Shown piece by piece: positions 1-12,770 of a DNA stretch of 64,000 nt. Every line of letters starts with the position of its first letter. The stretch's first letter is position 1. The translations under genes were made by a program, and so were the position numbers. The stretch comes from Ceratorhiza oryzae-sativae (Eukaryota > Basidiomycota > Agaricomycetes > Cantharellales > Ceratobasidiaceae): contig JARWMV010000232.1 in NCBI GenBank assembly GCA_030998015.1, positions 2,356,001 through 2,420,000 on the forward strand. Reading direction: 5' to 3'. The notes beneath the pieces were generated by a model. That model searched no databases. It saw only the letters and a program-made list of their open reading frames with translations, and had not been told where the DNA came from.

Positions 1-1450
1 GGTCGCAGTTGAAGCCGAGGGTGGGTGTGCTCGAGGGTGGGTGTTATATACACAGCGAAAGCAAGGTGGGAAAGGCGGGAGGGATGAGGGGGAGGGGGGA
101 ACAAATACTGGTATCTCGGAATTGCGCCTTCGGCCGTTTTTTAAAGGTCTAATTCAGCGCTAAGGCCGGTGGGGAACACACCACGAGGCCCAGATAGAGA
201 AGCACACCACCAAGCCTCGGGGGAACAAGCAGCTCCAATCAGCCTGCGGCTCGGCACGGGCGACCGGAGCGTCCCTCGACAGGATCACCAGCGCCTCGCC
301 GCATCCATGGGCTGCCGATAAACACTAAAAAGCTGTGAGCTTGTCCATATATGCATCGCCAGCAACATCCGCACCGGGAATGCCTCCGGACGTCGACTTT
401 TCAGGTCTAGTTGCATGTCGTGTATCGCGATTGCTCCTGATCGTCGACGCGCTTGCTGTCCGAGTGTCCAGGAAAAGAACGTGGCATTTCACATTTAATC
501 CAACAGCCACCCTTGGCAGAAAAATAGAACTATCTTTAGGGGGCAACGAAGTTCTTGAGTCCCCAAACTGCAGGTTCTATTTCTTGGCCGAAAAAGGGTC
601 ATATTGTACTTGGGCGTTTGGACTGGACACGCCGAGACCAACCGCGCATCCCTGGCGCCCGAATAGGCTTTGGGCGCAACTGTGATGGAACAAAAGCGTG
701 ATATCATCGCGTACGACCGCTCGTTGCCGATTAAAAGCGAGCGAAAATCTGGGGACTCGACCCTCGATCTTGTGCTGCCAGTGGCGGCTCACGTGGCAGC
801 ACAATAGACTGAATGTACGCAATGCAATGGCCAACGTCAAGAATAGCGCTGTGTGGAGTAACATAGTTGAACATAATTCGTGAACGCGTAGAGGTCATTC
901 GACGCGTGGTATGATGGAGCTCGAGCGGCGACACCGCACTCGCAGCAGAGATCCTGCCTTCACAAAGATCGTGTCATTTGTTATCTTGTCAACATGTCGG
1001 TTAGCAAGCACGTCTAGCCGTTTGCGGTGAGTCGGGAATATCGCAGCCGGCAGGTTAGGGGGAAAGCATGCGGCATATGCTCAAAGTTTCCGATCCAATC
1101 CTGAGAGATATACAACGTAATTGATATGAGCCCACTAGATGCATATGACTTGAATGGGCAAAAAGAGAAAGACGATCTGAAACAGCTGCACAGCGATTAC
1201 GACAACAACCAATCATAGCACGATGAAGTGGTATATTAATAGGGGGTTGTAGAGTGTGACCCAATCCTGATAGTACGTAACACTGTCTAAGTGTCAATGT
1301 CTGGGTGCAAAAAGTCTGAGTGAATGAATGATGGGTTACTGTCGCCGGGCCCTCGTGGACCTGGATCGTGCCGCGTTCAGCCGTTCCTCCTCTGCCCGAA
1401 GATTGGAACGATCGACCGTGTGGACGTAATATGTGCCTGCGCGCACCAAG
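1..1450. other. No supportable gene; intergenic or unknown
   Basis: I found no recognisable protein, tRNA or repeat family here. The first 130 bases are purine/G-rich (runs of GGGAGG and GGGGGA), which resembles a promoter or leader, but no gene can be attached to it. A 116-codon plus-strand reading frame at 335-685 overlaps a 73-codon minus-strand frame at 325-546. Neither shows a known motif, a signal peptide or clear splice partners, so both are left uncalled. The segment may hold the upstream region of a gene outside the window. Confidence 0.5.
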
Positions 1451-3307
1451 TTAGGTTGAGCGCCGATGAGCAGTATCGCGCGACGTACCAGTCGTGTTCG
1501 ACCAAGAAACCGCACCCGCTGTCCAATCCCGCTCTTCAACCCTCAGGATCGCCTGTGGCGAAGAGATTGTGCGTTCGGTGATCTTGAATCCCCTATCCAA
1601 GAAACACTTTAGAGAGACAATCTGGGTTCCGTCCCGAGCATCGAGGAACAGGCATGTGAGCCGCTCATTTACTGTGCCCTCAGCGCGTTAATCATCGTTG
1701 GGGCCCGAGTGGCACAGTCGACACTCACGCAGCTCCTCAAACACAAAGTTGTTGACCAAGATCACATCGGCCTTTTTGATCCATTCTGAAACCTCTTTTG
1801 ATTCTAGCATATCGCCCTCGATGAACTTGAATTCGGAACATATCAGATCCCACATCTGCAGCCGCACATTGAATTCGCGCTCGTGATCCTTGGCAATCGA
1901 CGCTGCAGGGGGACTGAGCTCGATCCCGTAGGAGGTGCACCCAGACTGCAGCGAGGCTTGCATGAGGGTGTGGGCGACTCCCGAGCCTAAATCGACGAAT
2001 ATTTTGCCTGGGCCGAGGCCTGAACGGTGGACGACTTCTGAAATGAACCTAAAGTGGCCACGTGAGTCTTGAGATAGCTATGTTTGCGCCAATCAACTTA
2101 CGGTTGCATCAATTCGCCATAAACTCCGCTGGTCCATTGCTTATACCGGCCGAGCTCGCTCATCCTGGGACCAACTCCTCGTTGGTATCCTTCTTCCGTC
2201 ACACGCTTCCATACGGGAGGTGGAATGCCTGTCCATTTGTTACGCATATGCTGCTGCATTTTAGGGCGCAGTGCTCGGATATATCCATTGAGGATGTTGA
2301 GAGCCTGTATAAATAGCGGTCCGTCGCGAGTGTCTCGGGCCTTGACCAAGCGCTGGTAGGGAGGCAGCTCTGGCGAGTAATCTGAAGAAGATGGGGGCGT
2401 TGTCGAAGGGTCAGGGGAGTGCGGGTGACCTTTTGGGGGAGGTGGTGGGGAACTTCGTACGCCAGCATCGTCTGACCCTGGAATCAGGCTTGTGTATCCA
2501 ATGAGCGCGCGATCTCCATCGTCCATGTAGCTGGTCGCTATTGTGTCGATGGTAAGGAAGAGGTCCTTCAACGGCTGGTAATCATCATGATCGTATGCGT
2601 CGACAAGCGCAAAAAACTCTTTGGCATCGTTGGCTGGGTATTCGAGTTCGGCGCAAGGGACGTTGTCCTGGCCAAACTTCCAGAACGGGTCATCTGGATC
2701 GGATGGGTTCTTGAACCCTGCAGGTCAAGGTCAGCTTGGACAACAAGACTCGCAACTGTGGACAGGACTTACATGCTCGATATCCCCTCCATTTTGGCCG
2801 CACAATGTCAATGGATTGGACATGCCTTTTTGGCGTAGCGTCGCCGGGATGAGCGGCGCTATTCGCGCTGTACGTCGGGGGACTAGAATCCCGCCACCAG
2901 CGGTCGACGGGCAGCGTCGACTCGAGCGCGCCCATCCTGCTCGAGCTGGTATTTCGTTCGCGTGTTCGAGAGCGGTTGCGGACAGCGCTCTCGGTCGGTG
3001 TTTCTGCACGCAGGCGCTGCACTCGTTTCTCTCTGGGGACAGACGATGATCCTCGTTTCTTGCCTGGCGCTTTTGTCGGCGCGAGTGCTCCATCTTGCTC
3101 GGCAGACGGGCCACGCTTGCGCTTCTTGACCGGGGCTGGGCCGTCAGAGACAGAGACAGAGGCAGAGGCAGACGGGGGTGAGCTCGTGGGCGGTAGCGAG
3201 ACGGATGACAAGAGTTGGGCATCTTCTAGGGGCACGGTGCTCGTGACCGTCCGGGTGGTGGTGCCTACCGTCGTAGGGTGTGTCGGGGGCGTGATTATCG
3301 CGAGCAT
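1451..3307 (-). CDS. DOT1: Histone H3 lysine-79 methyltransferase Dot1
   Basis: This is a SAM-dependent methyltransferase of the Dot1 class, which methylates H3K79 in nucleosomes and acts in silencing and DNA-damage signalling. Reading from the ATG at 3307, about 190 residues are low-complexity and rich in Ser/Pro/Lys/Arg (DNA- or histone-tail-binding type). After an intron comes the catalytic core, with the GVYGEL entry motif at about 2105, the SAM-binding DLGSGVA loop at about 1975-1995, and VNNFVFEE at about 1735, a hallmark of Dot1. The last exon, which reads NERLTCLFLDARDGTQ followed by IVSLK, is spliced on with an acceptor near 1681 and stops at TAA 1451-1453. That final exon restores the usual Dot1 ending. 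The gene is divergent from ARP5, about 315 bp away. Exon joins were inferred by eye from GT-AG signals and family continuity. Confidence 0.9.
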
Positions 3308-3623
3308 CTATGGGGGAGGGCAAGGGAGGGTGTGGTGGGCAAGCAGAGGTTGGCTCTCGCCAAACAAGCCGGGAACTCTGAGTCGGCCCAAAGTTGCAAC
3401 CGGTGACGAACCACGATCAACACGCCCAAATACCCCGTCCCAGCCCGGGCAGCGCCAACGACGCACCGCTCGGCCGCTTGAGCACACCGCCTATGCGCGT
3501 CTCCCCACCGGCAGCGTCGACGGGCCCAGTGTGTTGCGTGTTTCAGCCGGGGGTGGCCAGGCCCGGCCACTCAAGCAGACTGTTTATGTCCGAATCATGT
3601 GACCCGCGTCTCGACCGCCCAGG
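3308..3623. promoter_or_regulatory. Shared divergent promoter DOT1 / ARP5
   Basis: This is a 316-bp gap between two head-to-head chromatin genes: Dot1 on the minus strand and the INO80 subunit Arp5 on the plus strand. It is GC-rich with no obvious TATA box. A bidirectional promoter is an inference from orientation and spacing only. A long plus-strand frame running from 2976 to 3602 is an open antisense shadow of the low-complexity DOT1 N-terminus. Confidence 0.4.
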
Positions 3624-6468
3624 ATGAACGACGACCGCACGCTGTTTATTGCGTCCCACAATGCCCCGACGCCCGGGCCCATGGTCCCGCTCGAGTACGA
3701 CGCATCGACCGAGCGGGTCCCCATTGTCATCGACAACGGTTAGTCCATCCCATCTTGCATGTGCTGTGTCTGACCGGGTCACCAGGCGCGACCAAGTTTC
3801 GATACGGTTTCGCCGGCGCCGGTCCGTTCTCCTGGCTAAACTCGGCATCTCGCTACCGCGAACGCAAGACTAACCGGCCGATACTCCTCTTTGGCGAAGC
3901 GACAAACTTTGACGCGACCTCTCGAGCACAGTCGAAGCAGCCATGGGAGGGTGACTTGCTACTCAACTTTGATGCGTTAGTACGTGGATGTATTATACTA
4001 TGTCACCACAGATACGAACTATGCTACAGGAAAATGCACTCGATCATGCGTTTATACATCTTGGGATTAATACAGATACTGTTGAGCATCCCATATTCAT
4101 GACCGAGAGACTCGCCAGTCCGTTGCATAGCAGAGCCTGTGAGAGCCATGTTGAGTGTCGTGATCCCCGCTGACTCGGTACACCCGCCAGTGACATCAGA
4201 ACTGCTGTTCGAGGCTTATGGTGTACCCAGTGTCGCATACGGGCTTGACGCGCTCATGTCTCTGCATTACAACACTGGTAATCCCAACCATGCCCTCATG
4301 GATTCTCTCGTCGTTTCATTCAATACATCCTCGACGAGCGTCATCCCAGTCTACGAAGGTCGCGCCTTGCTCGGATATTCTAAACGGTGAGAAGCTCTCT
4401 GCGCTCAACTAGCTTGACTGCTCACATGTCTACCAGCCTTCCCTACGGCGGCTCACAAGCATCAGAGCTCCTCCTCAAACTAGCCCAAGTCAAATACCCG
4501 AGTTTCCCGGCCAAGGTCACAAAAGAACAATGCACCGTGCGTCTTCCCCCGTCTGCTTGAAACTCGGCTCATCCATCCTCCAGACAATCCTCCATGCGCT
4601 ATGTGAAGTTGCCCCAGACTACAACGAAAAACTGAGAGAGCTAAGCAGCCCAGAACAAATGCAAGCTGCCGATCGCATCGTCCAATTCCCGTTTGTCACT
4701 TTGGTACGATCCAGCTTGCTCGTTTCAATCTGGCTCTCTGACAGAATGCACTCAGGCGGAAACCGAGAAAACCGAGGAGGAGCTCGCCAGGCAGGCTGAA
4801 AAGCGTAAAGAGGCTGGGCGCCGGTTACAGGAAATGGCTGCCCAGAAGCGGTTGGAAAAGGTGGGTTTCGCGCCAAGTCCACCGACCAGCGATCTGAGCC
4901 TATGCACAATTTAGCTCATGCAAAAAGAAAACGATCTGGAGGAACTTCAAGGTTTACGAGAATGGAAGAACAAGGAGAAGAGAACAGACTTTCTTGTGAG
5001 TCGAGTCCATTTCCATATAGTCTAACATGACTAACCTTGCCGTAGCATCGATTACGAACAGAAGGGTTCGATAACGAAGAGGCACTTGAGAGTACGATCA
5101 AAAAGCTCGAGAACGACTTGAAAAAGGCGAGAAAGAAGGAAGGGGACGAGATGGACGATGCTCCGGTATGTGCTCTGGTTTTACGACAACTTGTACTCAA
5201 TGCGTCAATTATAGCAAGAAGAGCCCACGTTTCCTCTGATTGACGTACCAGATGCCGATGTATGTGCTGCACCCTGGCTCTCGATGTGCTCTGACGTTTT
5301 GGCTTTAGCTGGACGAGGACGGTTTGAAAGAGAAACGCCGCCAAAAGTTGCTTAAAGCGGGCTATGAGGCGCGAATCAGGGCGCGAAAAGAGAAGGAGGC
5401 CGCTCGAAGAGAGAAAGAAGAAGAAGAGCGACGAGAACTGGAGGAACGTACCCTCGATCCTGTTGGTTGGGCAGCTAAATTGCGAGAAGATCATGATGTA
5501 AGTGGCTTGGGGAATGTCAAGTTGTTTAGTGCCTAATATGATCATATGGTCAGCTCTTGGTAGACAAGCTGAAATTGCGAGAAAAGCGCAAGGCGGCGTT
5601 GGCCGATCGAAAGAGCTCCGCAAACATGAACCGCATGAAGAACATTGCGAGCCTAGCTAGCGAAGAGCCTTCGACTAAAAAGAGGAAAAAGGGTGGCAAC
5701 AGTCAGTATTTCGGCCTTTGAGATTGAAACAGAGTCTGACTTGCGAAACACAGGTGACATGTTTGGGGCCAACGATGAAGACTGGGCGATCTATCGCAAA
5801 ATCGTATGCGCTCGAGTTTATCCCATGTTCAGCCTCCTGACTACATCCCTAGAATGTTGCTGTAGAGTCTTCAGACGAGGAGGAAGACACCCAGCAGCTC
5901 ATGCTGCTTGAATCCAAATTGCTCCAATACGACCCCTCATTCACACCTGCTCATACCTACGCCTCTCTCAAACAACAAAAATCCGCGCTTCTCAACGCGT
6001 TTAAACCATCGTACGACCAAGCCGACCTCGATCCAAATCCAAATACCACAACCCGCACTCGCGATATTGAAGGCGAGCACCGGTTGCATCAATGTCGAGC
6101 GATGGCGTGTGCCCGAAGTGTGGTTCCAACCAGGAATTGCAGGAATCGACTCGGCGGGGCTGGGAGAGATTATGGCGAGCCTCCTTCCGCATACACGTTG
6201 TGGAAGAGTCTTTATCACCGGCGGTCCTGCACTGACCCGTGGAATGCGAGAGCGTGTAGAGGCATGCGTGCGGCCGTTGTTAGATCCTGGTGTTCCTGTA
6301 ACTGTTGTGAGGGCAAAGGACTCGGAGCTGGATGCGTGGAGAGGGATGAGCCAATTTGCGAGCACCGAGGAATTTAGGCGCGCGGTCGTCACCAAGGCCG
6401 AGTATGAAGAATGGGGCGGAGAGAGGATCAGGCGGTGGTGGGGCGGGAACTGGAACAACGCGTTTTGA
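3624..6468 (+). CDS. ARP5: Actin-related protein 5, INO80 complex subunit
   Basis: Arp5 is the nuclear actin-related protein that, with Ies6, couples INO80 ATPase activity to nucleosome sliding. The N-terminus gives the actin phosphate-1 loop (IDNGATKFRYGFAG) across an intron at about 3739-3784. Then follow the MTERLASPLHSRALTSELLF block, spliced at about 4135-4192, and a long Arp5-specific insertion of charged coiled-coil (KEKEAARREKEEEERR, about 5380-5450). The C-terminal actin fold contains NVERWRVPEVWFQPGIAG and the adenosine-loop FITGGPALTRGM. At least eight short introns are needed. One break is odd: at 6082-6095 the reading frame moves from EGEHRLH into NVERW with only a 2-nt mismatch. 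This can be explained either by a 61-nt intron (6012-6072) or by a 2-nt deletion. The gene is convergent with the SEC4-like gene. Confidence 0.9.
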
Positions 6469-6647
6469 GCTCATGTGCTTTCCTATCGCTTTTAATAGAG
6501 GTATTTCAGTCTTTATAACTCAGACAGAACAAGATATACGGTACACAGCATCGTAGACAAGGCGCAAAGACCACATACAAGAATCGCAGGTTTATGCGTG
6601 GATACATGTGGGTTCTTCTCGTCCCTTATCTTTACAGATCCCCTAAA

Positions 6648-7592
<945 letters not shown>

Positions 7593-7833
7593 GATGACGG
7601 GCTGAGGGGGTTGAGCAAGAAGAAGGAAACGAGATCGTGCAAATAAACTTGGCGGTAATATCAGCGTCACTTTTTTTCTTATTACAAGGACACAGCTCGA
7701 CTTACGAGTGCTGGCGACTGAAGCTGTCGTGGTGTGGGACCTGCTCCCCGTTAGTACCGCATGTGTCCACGGACTGGGCGCTTACGCGATGCTATTTGGC
7801 CGTGTGTACGACTTCTGTTCGCACCGGAGAACC

Positions 7834-9584
7834 ATGTCTGAACCCAACTTTGTCCCATTCACACCTCGCTTTGCTGAACTGAAACGAATTCTTATTTCTC
7901 CTGAGAATGAAACAAAACTTCAAAATTCGTGGAACAGTCTATTAAAGGCTCTTGAGATTCGCACCGAGGAAATTGAAGAGACAGGCTCCTCAGTAAGTAC
8001 TGTAACCAAAACCGAGCGGTTGCTAATTCGTTGCAGATCATTCCACAAGTAGATTTCTCTTCAATATCGTCGCTTGAGCCTGCAAAAATTGCCGAGATAA
8101 AGCGGGCTGGCTGTGTGGTGGTTCGGGGGGTTATCGATGAGGCCACTGCGACCGGCTACAGGCATAGCTTGAAGGATTACGTCGAGGCAAACCCCAGTGT
8201 GAGAGGCTATCCTCCAGAGAGGAAACAGTTTTTTGAGATCTAGTAAGTTCCGTGCCATTCGCCTTGACCGTTTCTCATGGTACATAGTTGGTCAGAATCT
8301 CAGCTTCGAGCCCGGTCTCATCCCAATGTGGTAGCCACCGCCGCTTGGCTCAACACTCTCTTCCATGCGAGCGAAACCTCTGCGGTCAGCCTTTCTAGCA
8401 CATTGATGTATGCGGACCGATTCCGAATGCGGGAGGCAGGCGTACAATGGAACCTCCATTCTCCTCACATTGATGGTATGCCCTGATGTCATCGGCGTAT
8501 TACTTTACTCATGCTATGCAGGTGGGAGCATCGAGAAATGGGAAGATCCGATTCTCAGAAAATGCTTTGACAGCATTTTGTCAGGTGACTGGGGCAAGTA
8601 TGACCCCTTTGACTTTACACACCGTCTCGAAGGCAACACGGATATGTATAACCGCCCCAACCAGGTGAGTTATCGATTCCGTGATGGATCTCATATTCAC
8701 TGCCCTTAGTCTTCGGTCTTCCGAACCTGGCAGGGCTGGCTTGCCATGTCGTATGTACCTCGTACGAGTTGGGGCCGTTATTCATCATTGAGACAGGTCT
8801 ACGGCACCTGGAGAAGGCACAATCCGCTTTTTCCCAGATCTTACTCTTTTAACCGCATATATCATACTTCGCCCATTCTTCAAGCCTGTCGATGGGAACC
8901 CTAAAAAGTAAGCTCCTCGTAGAATACGATGTATGCGGGTTGACCTTTGCCAGCCTTGATTCAGCCAACTGGATCGTTGATGTAGCTGGTTCGCCAGACT
9001 TTCACGGACTCCGTCGACAAATTGACGCAGTTGGAAAGGAGACGTTTACATCTTTGCAAGCAAGCCAAGAGTCACATCCTCACCTGAGGGTCAACCAGAC
9101 CATGACAAGTGCTCCAAAGGTCAAACCGGGTGACATGGTGCGAGTTGCGTCTATCGGCTATTTTTACCATTAATCGACTCTCGCAGGTGTTTTGGCACTG
9201 CGATCTGCTTCATTCGGTCGAAGCCGAGCACAAGGGCACCGAGGTTTCCTCGGTGATGTACATCCCAGCCGTCCCGTAAGCGTCTGTCCGTATGTATTGT
9301 ACTATATCGCTGATCCGATCTATAGCTTAACCTTGCCGAATGCCAAATACGTAGCTGCTCAGCGCGACGCATTTCTGGCTGGGAAGCCTCCTCCAGACTT
9401 TCCCCAGTTTGACGGTAAAGGAGAGAGAGAGTTTGTCAACAAGGGGAGAGAAGAGCATATAACCAGCCCAGAAGGCCAATCTGCGATGGGGCTGAGGCCA
9501 TTTGACACTTCAACATCTTCCCTCACTGTAGCGGAGAAGGAAGTCTTGGCCAAGGCGAATGCAATTTTTGGGCTGGCGGCATAA
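7834..9584 (+). CDS. DUF1479 family protein, putative Fe(II)/2-oxoglutarate oxygenase
   Basis: The gene encodes a member of the DUF1479 (YbiU-like) family, which has the jelly-roll fold of Fe(II)/2-oxoglutarate dioxygenases; its substrate is unknown. The start at 7834 gives MSEPNFVPFTPRF. The family blocks follow: GCVVVRGVIDE, a metal-binding HID within WNLHSPHIDGGSIEKW (about 8450-8540), GEGTIRFFPDL, and a distal His in FWHCDLLHSVEAEHKG (about 9187-9230). The last block plausibly supplies the second metal His and the family's partner residues. About seven introns of 45-60 nt fit, all with GT-AG ends. The stop is TAA at 9582-9584, only 58 bp before HEM3. No signal peptide is seen. The oxygenase function is an inference from the family, not from direct data. 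Confidence 0.82.
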
Positions 9585-9642
9585 TGTACATGAAATAAAG
9601 ATGGAATGATAAGCGCTTCGTGACCCAGTTCCTACCACGACC

Positions 9643-10902
9643 ATGCCAAGCGACCGCACCAAGTATACGATTGGCTCTCGAGGGTCTCAGCTCGCCAAGG
9701 TGCAAGCAGAGCTGATCCAAAGGACTCTGACAGCGCTTCATCCGGACAAAACCTTTGACATTCACTATTTGACTACAGAGGGGGACCGAAACCAATCGCA
9801 ATCGCTCTACCTACTCGGAGGAAAGGCCATGTGGACCAAAGACCTCGAGGTCGCATTGTTTGACCGTCAGATCGATATGATCGTACATAGTTTAAAGACG
9901 TTCCGACGTTGTTGCCGGAAGGAGGGGAAATTGGTGCTATCACCCGACGAGAGGATCCGCGCGATTGCCTTGTAGTGAAAGCTGGGCTATCATACAAGAC
10001 ATTAGAAGAACTACCAGAGGGTACGGTTGTAGGAACAAGCAGCGTGAGGCGCGTTGCCCAGCTGAAGCGTAATTTCCCTAAACTCGTGTTTAAAGATGTG
10101 GTATGTCACGGTCTCTTTCGCATTCATTCAATTCTAACGCGAAACAGCGAGGCAACATGTTTGTCTACCATATTTTTTGTCTTCCTTGGCTTACCGATTT
10201 CTCAGCGATACTCGACTTCGAAAGCTTGACGAGGATGGGCCTTACTCTGCGATTATCCTGGCGCGCGCCGGGCTGGAGCGGCTTGGGCTCGGCTCTCGGA
10301 TTGCTTCCACGCCCGGTGCGCCTACGCTGATGCATGCAGTCGGTCAAGGTGCACTTGGTATCGAAATCAGGGCAGATGACGCAGAAGTTCGGGAATTGCT
10401 CGCCAAAGTCGAAGACTGGCGTACAGCTTGGTCATGCAAAGCCGAACGGGCGTGTCTGCGGGTCCTGGAAGGGGGGTGCAGTGTTCCGGTTGGGGTTACC
10501 ACGCTGTTGGAGGAGCACGAGGGGGACGCTATCGAGGGGGCTGGTGTGCAGAATGAAGGTGCTACGAGCGGGGGCGAAAGTGCGGAATCGGCGCCACGGC
10601 CTTCAAAGCTCACGCTAACCGGTACAGTGACCGCCCTGGACGGATCGAAGCATGTGGAGTATACGATGAGCACTGTGGTGTCGTCGGCAGAGCAAGCTGA
10701 GCAAGTCGGACGGGATGTTGCCAAAACGTTGATTGCGAGCGGGGCCAAGGACATTCTTGACGCGATCAACCGGGAGCGAGAGGCGAGGGTGCAGCGAGAG
10801 CGCCAGCAGGATGCAGAGAGAACTCTGCGCACCGACAAGGACGATCTCAAGCGAAAGGCTCCCAAGTCGACCGAGCCAGAAGCGCCGCCACATAGTGAAT
10901 GA
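9643..10902 (+). CDS. HEM3: Porphobilinogen deaminase (hydroxymethylbilane synthase), frame break at 9891-9900
   Basis: This enzyme is the third common step of heme synthesis; it condenses four porphobilinogens into hydroxymethylbilane in the cytosol. The N-terminus has the family opening [14 protein letters not shown], then [22 protein letters not shown] and RGN-DTRLRKL (joined by two introns at about 10098-10205). The C-terminal domain has the cofactor Cys in EGGCSVPVG at about 10470-10490. The frame is broken at 9891-9900: DMIVHSLK should run straight into [11 protein letters not shown], but one base is missing in the TTTAAAG stretch. No intron can explain it, and everything downstream is intact and conserved, so a consensus error is more likely than a dead gene. 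The C-terminus carries an unusually long charged tail after the catalytic fold. Confidence 0.88.
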
Positions 10903-10969
10903 CGGAGTGTACATCAGCTGACAAATACATGTCCTCTCACGATTGATCTTGACCACCATCGCTTGCATC

Positions 10970-11795
10970 ATGCCCTCGTCACACACGCCGCAGGCGCCAA
11001 TCATGTATTCATTCGGGACAGCCAGTACTCTGATAGACTCCCTCGCTGCGTTTATTTTCAAGGCCCAGACAGATGCGATTGAAAAGCGGGGCAAGTTTAC
11101 CGTGGCTCTATCAGGTGGATCGCTCCCGAAAACGTTAAAGGGGCTGATTGGACGCAGAGATATCCCATGGGACAAGTGGTACGTATCCTCCTAGCTGAAA
11201 GGGTTTGGCTAACCGACGATCAAGGTACATCTACTTTGCTGACGAGCGGCTTGTTCCATTCGACCATGAAGAGTCGAACTATAGACTGTGCAAGGACGAG
11301 TTCTTGTCCCATGTTCCGATTCCCACAAAGAATATCCATACCGTCGATCCGCTTCTCCTGGACGATGCTGAAGAAGCTGCGGATGAATATGAAAAGATCC
11401 TTATTCGCGAGTTTGCACAAAAGGACGCGGCGCGGTTCCCAGTGTTCGACTTGATCTTGCTTGGAATGGGGCCAGACGGGCATACGTGTTCGTTGTTCCC
11501 CGGACACGAACTACTCGGCGAAAGCGATCGCTGGGTCGCACCCATTGAAGACTCTCCCAAGCCTCCCCCGCGGCGCATCACTTTTACTTTTCCCGTCTTG
11601 AATCATGCGGCGCGATGCGCATTTGTCGCTTCAGGAGAGGCCAAGCAGGATGTGCTGAAGCGCGTTCTTGACCACCCCGAGGAGGGCCTTCCTTCTTCTC
11701 GTGTCCGGCCGTTGTCGCCAGGACAGGTGTATTGGTTTGTAGATGATGCTGCCTCGGCTCGTGTAGAGTATGCCAAGACTTTGTTCAAGTTGTAG
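10970..11795 (+). CDS. 6-phosphogluconolactonase
   Basis: This enzyme hydrolyses 6-phosphogluconolactone in the oxidative pentose phosphate pathway. The start at 10970 gives [16 protein letters not shown]. The family motifs are clear: the phosphate-binding [11 protein letters not shown], then [19 protein letters not shown] across one intron (about 11179-11223), and the catalytic-site block [17 protein letters not shown]. The ending [11 protein letters not shown] is also typical. It is about 240 residues long with a single intron, which is normal for fungal SOL-type enzymes. It lies 67 bp downstream of HEM3 in the same direction; no functional link is known. Confidence 0.94.
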
Positions 11796-11923
11796 ATCCT
11801 ATTTTATCATGTGAACTAAACTGGCCTGGAGTGCTATAATTATACAATTCTGGCACCATCCAAACGAGGTGTCATCCAGCACTTTAAATGTGTTACGTAT
11901 GAAACTGGCCATTCTTGAGCCAA

Positions 11924-12380
11924 CGAGGGCGGATTTTGACAATCGCTTCATCGGGTCGTACTATACATGAATCCAGAGCTCGATTCAAAGACTGTATGCG
12001 TAGCAGTTCAAAGTTCACCCGGGGTGAAGCAGGGGCTGTGGCCCAGTTGTGGCCGACCTTGGTTAGGGGATCCAGGATCATGTTGACCATCCAAGGCAAC
12101 AAGCAGATATTGAAAGTTTTAAAATAAGCATAACCGCGTCGAAAAAGTGCACGAAGCGCTCATGATATACCCAATTGCGTCATTCAGGGCTTAAAGTTCG
12201 GTCATATGGTCAGTACGACCGCGGATCCCCTATCCAACCAAGGTTAGCCACAACTCTCCCATAGCTCTTGCTTCGCCCTAGGTGAGCTTTAAACTGCCAC
12301 AAATACAGAATTTGGATCAAGCTCTGTATTCATGTATGGCTACTACGACCCGACGAAGCGATTGTCAAAATCCGCCCTCG
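11924..12380. repeat. Long imperfect inverted repeat (foldback element)
   Basis: The left arm 11924-12090 and the right arm 12205-12380 are reverse complements of one another with scattered mismatches and small indels; I judge roughly 80% identity by eye. A 114-bp spacer separates them. The outer ends are the best conserved, starting with CGAGGGCGGATTTTGACAAT. The inner ends both finish at a GGATCC-containing block followed by TGACCAT. No open frame, transposase or clear target duplication was found. The structure fits a foldback/MITE-like element or an old duplication-inversion. Confidence 0.8.
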
Positions 12381-12770
12381 ACTTCCGGCTTCATACGGAA
12401 CGCCTTTCGAAGGTCGGTGTTGAATGACGCCTCCTTTAGATATTTTTATTGCTTGAACTGGGTGCCCAGGCCGGCTTGGTACAACGGTGAAGGTTTCGGA
12501 GCGGGTTGAGACTGCGCGCATGAAGATGTCTGTATATGCGGCGATTACGTGAGACTATCCTGGATGAATGCGCTCGGTCCACCAGACTTTGAGTGACTTG
12601 AAAGGATACAGATATGGTCGATTGAAACCCGTCTTTGGTCCTGAGAATCTAAAAAAAACTTACTCGTCCCGGATCCGCTGAATTGAGCGCACTTGACCGG
12701 AAAATCGTATTTGCCAGTTAAAAACGTGTTTTTGGCTCAAATTACGTTACTTAAATGCCTAAAAAGGTAA

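Noticed and set aside
335..685. Plus-strand frame of 116 codons as a possible gene
   Set aside because: No motif, no splice context, and an overlapping antisense frame of similar quality; not enough to call.
2976..3602. Plus-strand open frame of 208 codons across the DOT1 start
   Set aside because: Antisense of the disordered Dot1 N-terminus plus promoter; no family resemblance.
4916..5623. Minus-strand open frame of 235 codons
   Set aside because: It lies opposite the charged coiled-coil insertion of ARP5; its Phe/Ser-rich composition is the complement of Glu/Lys codons.
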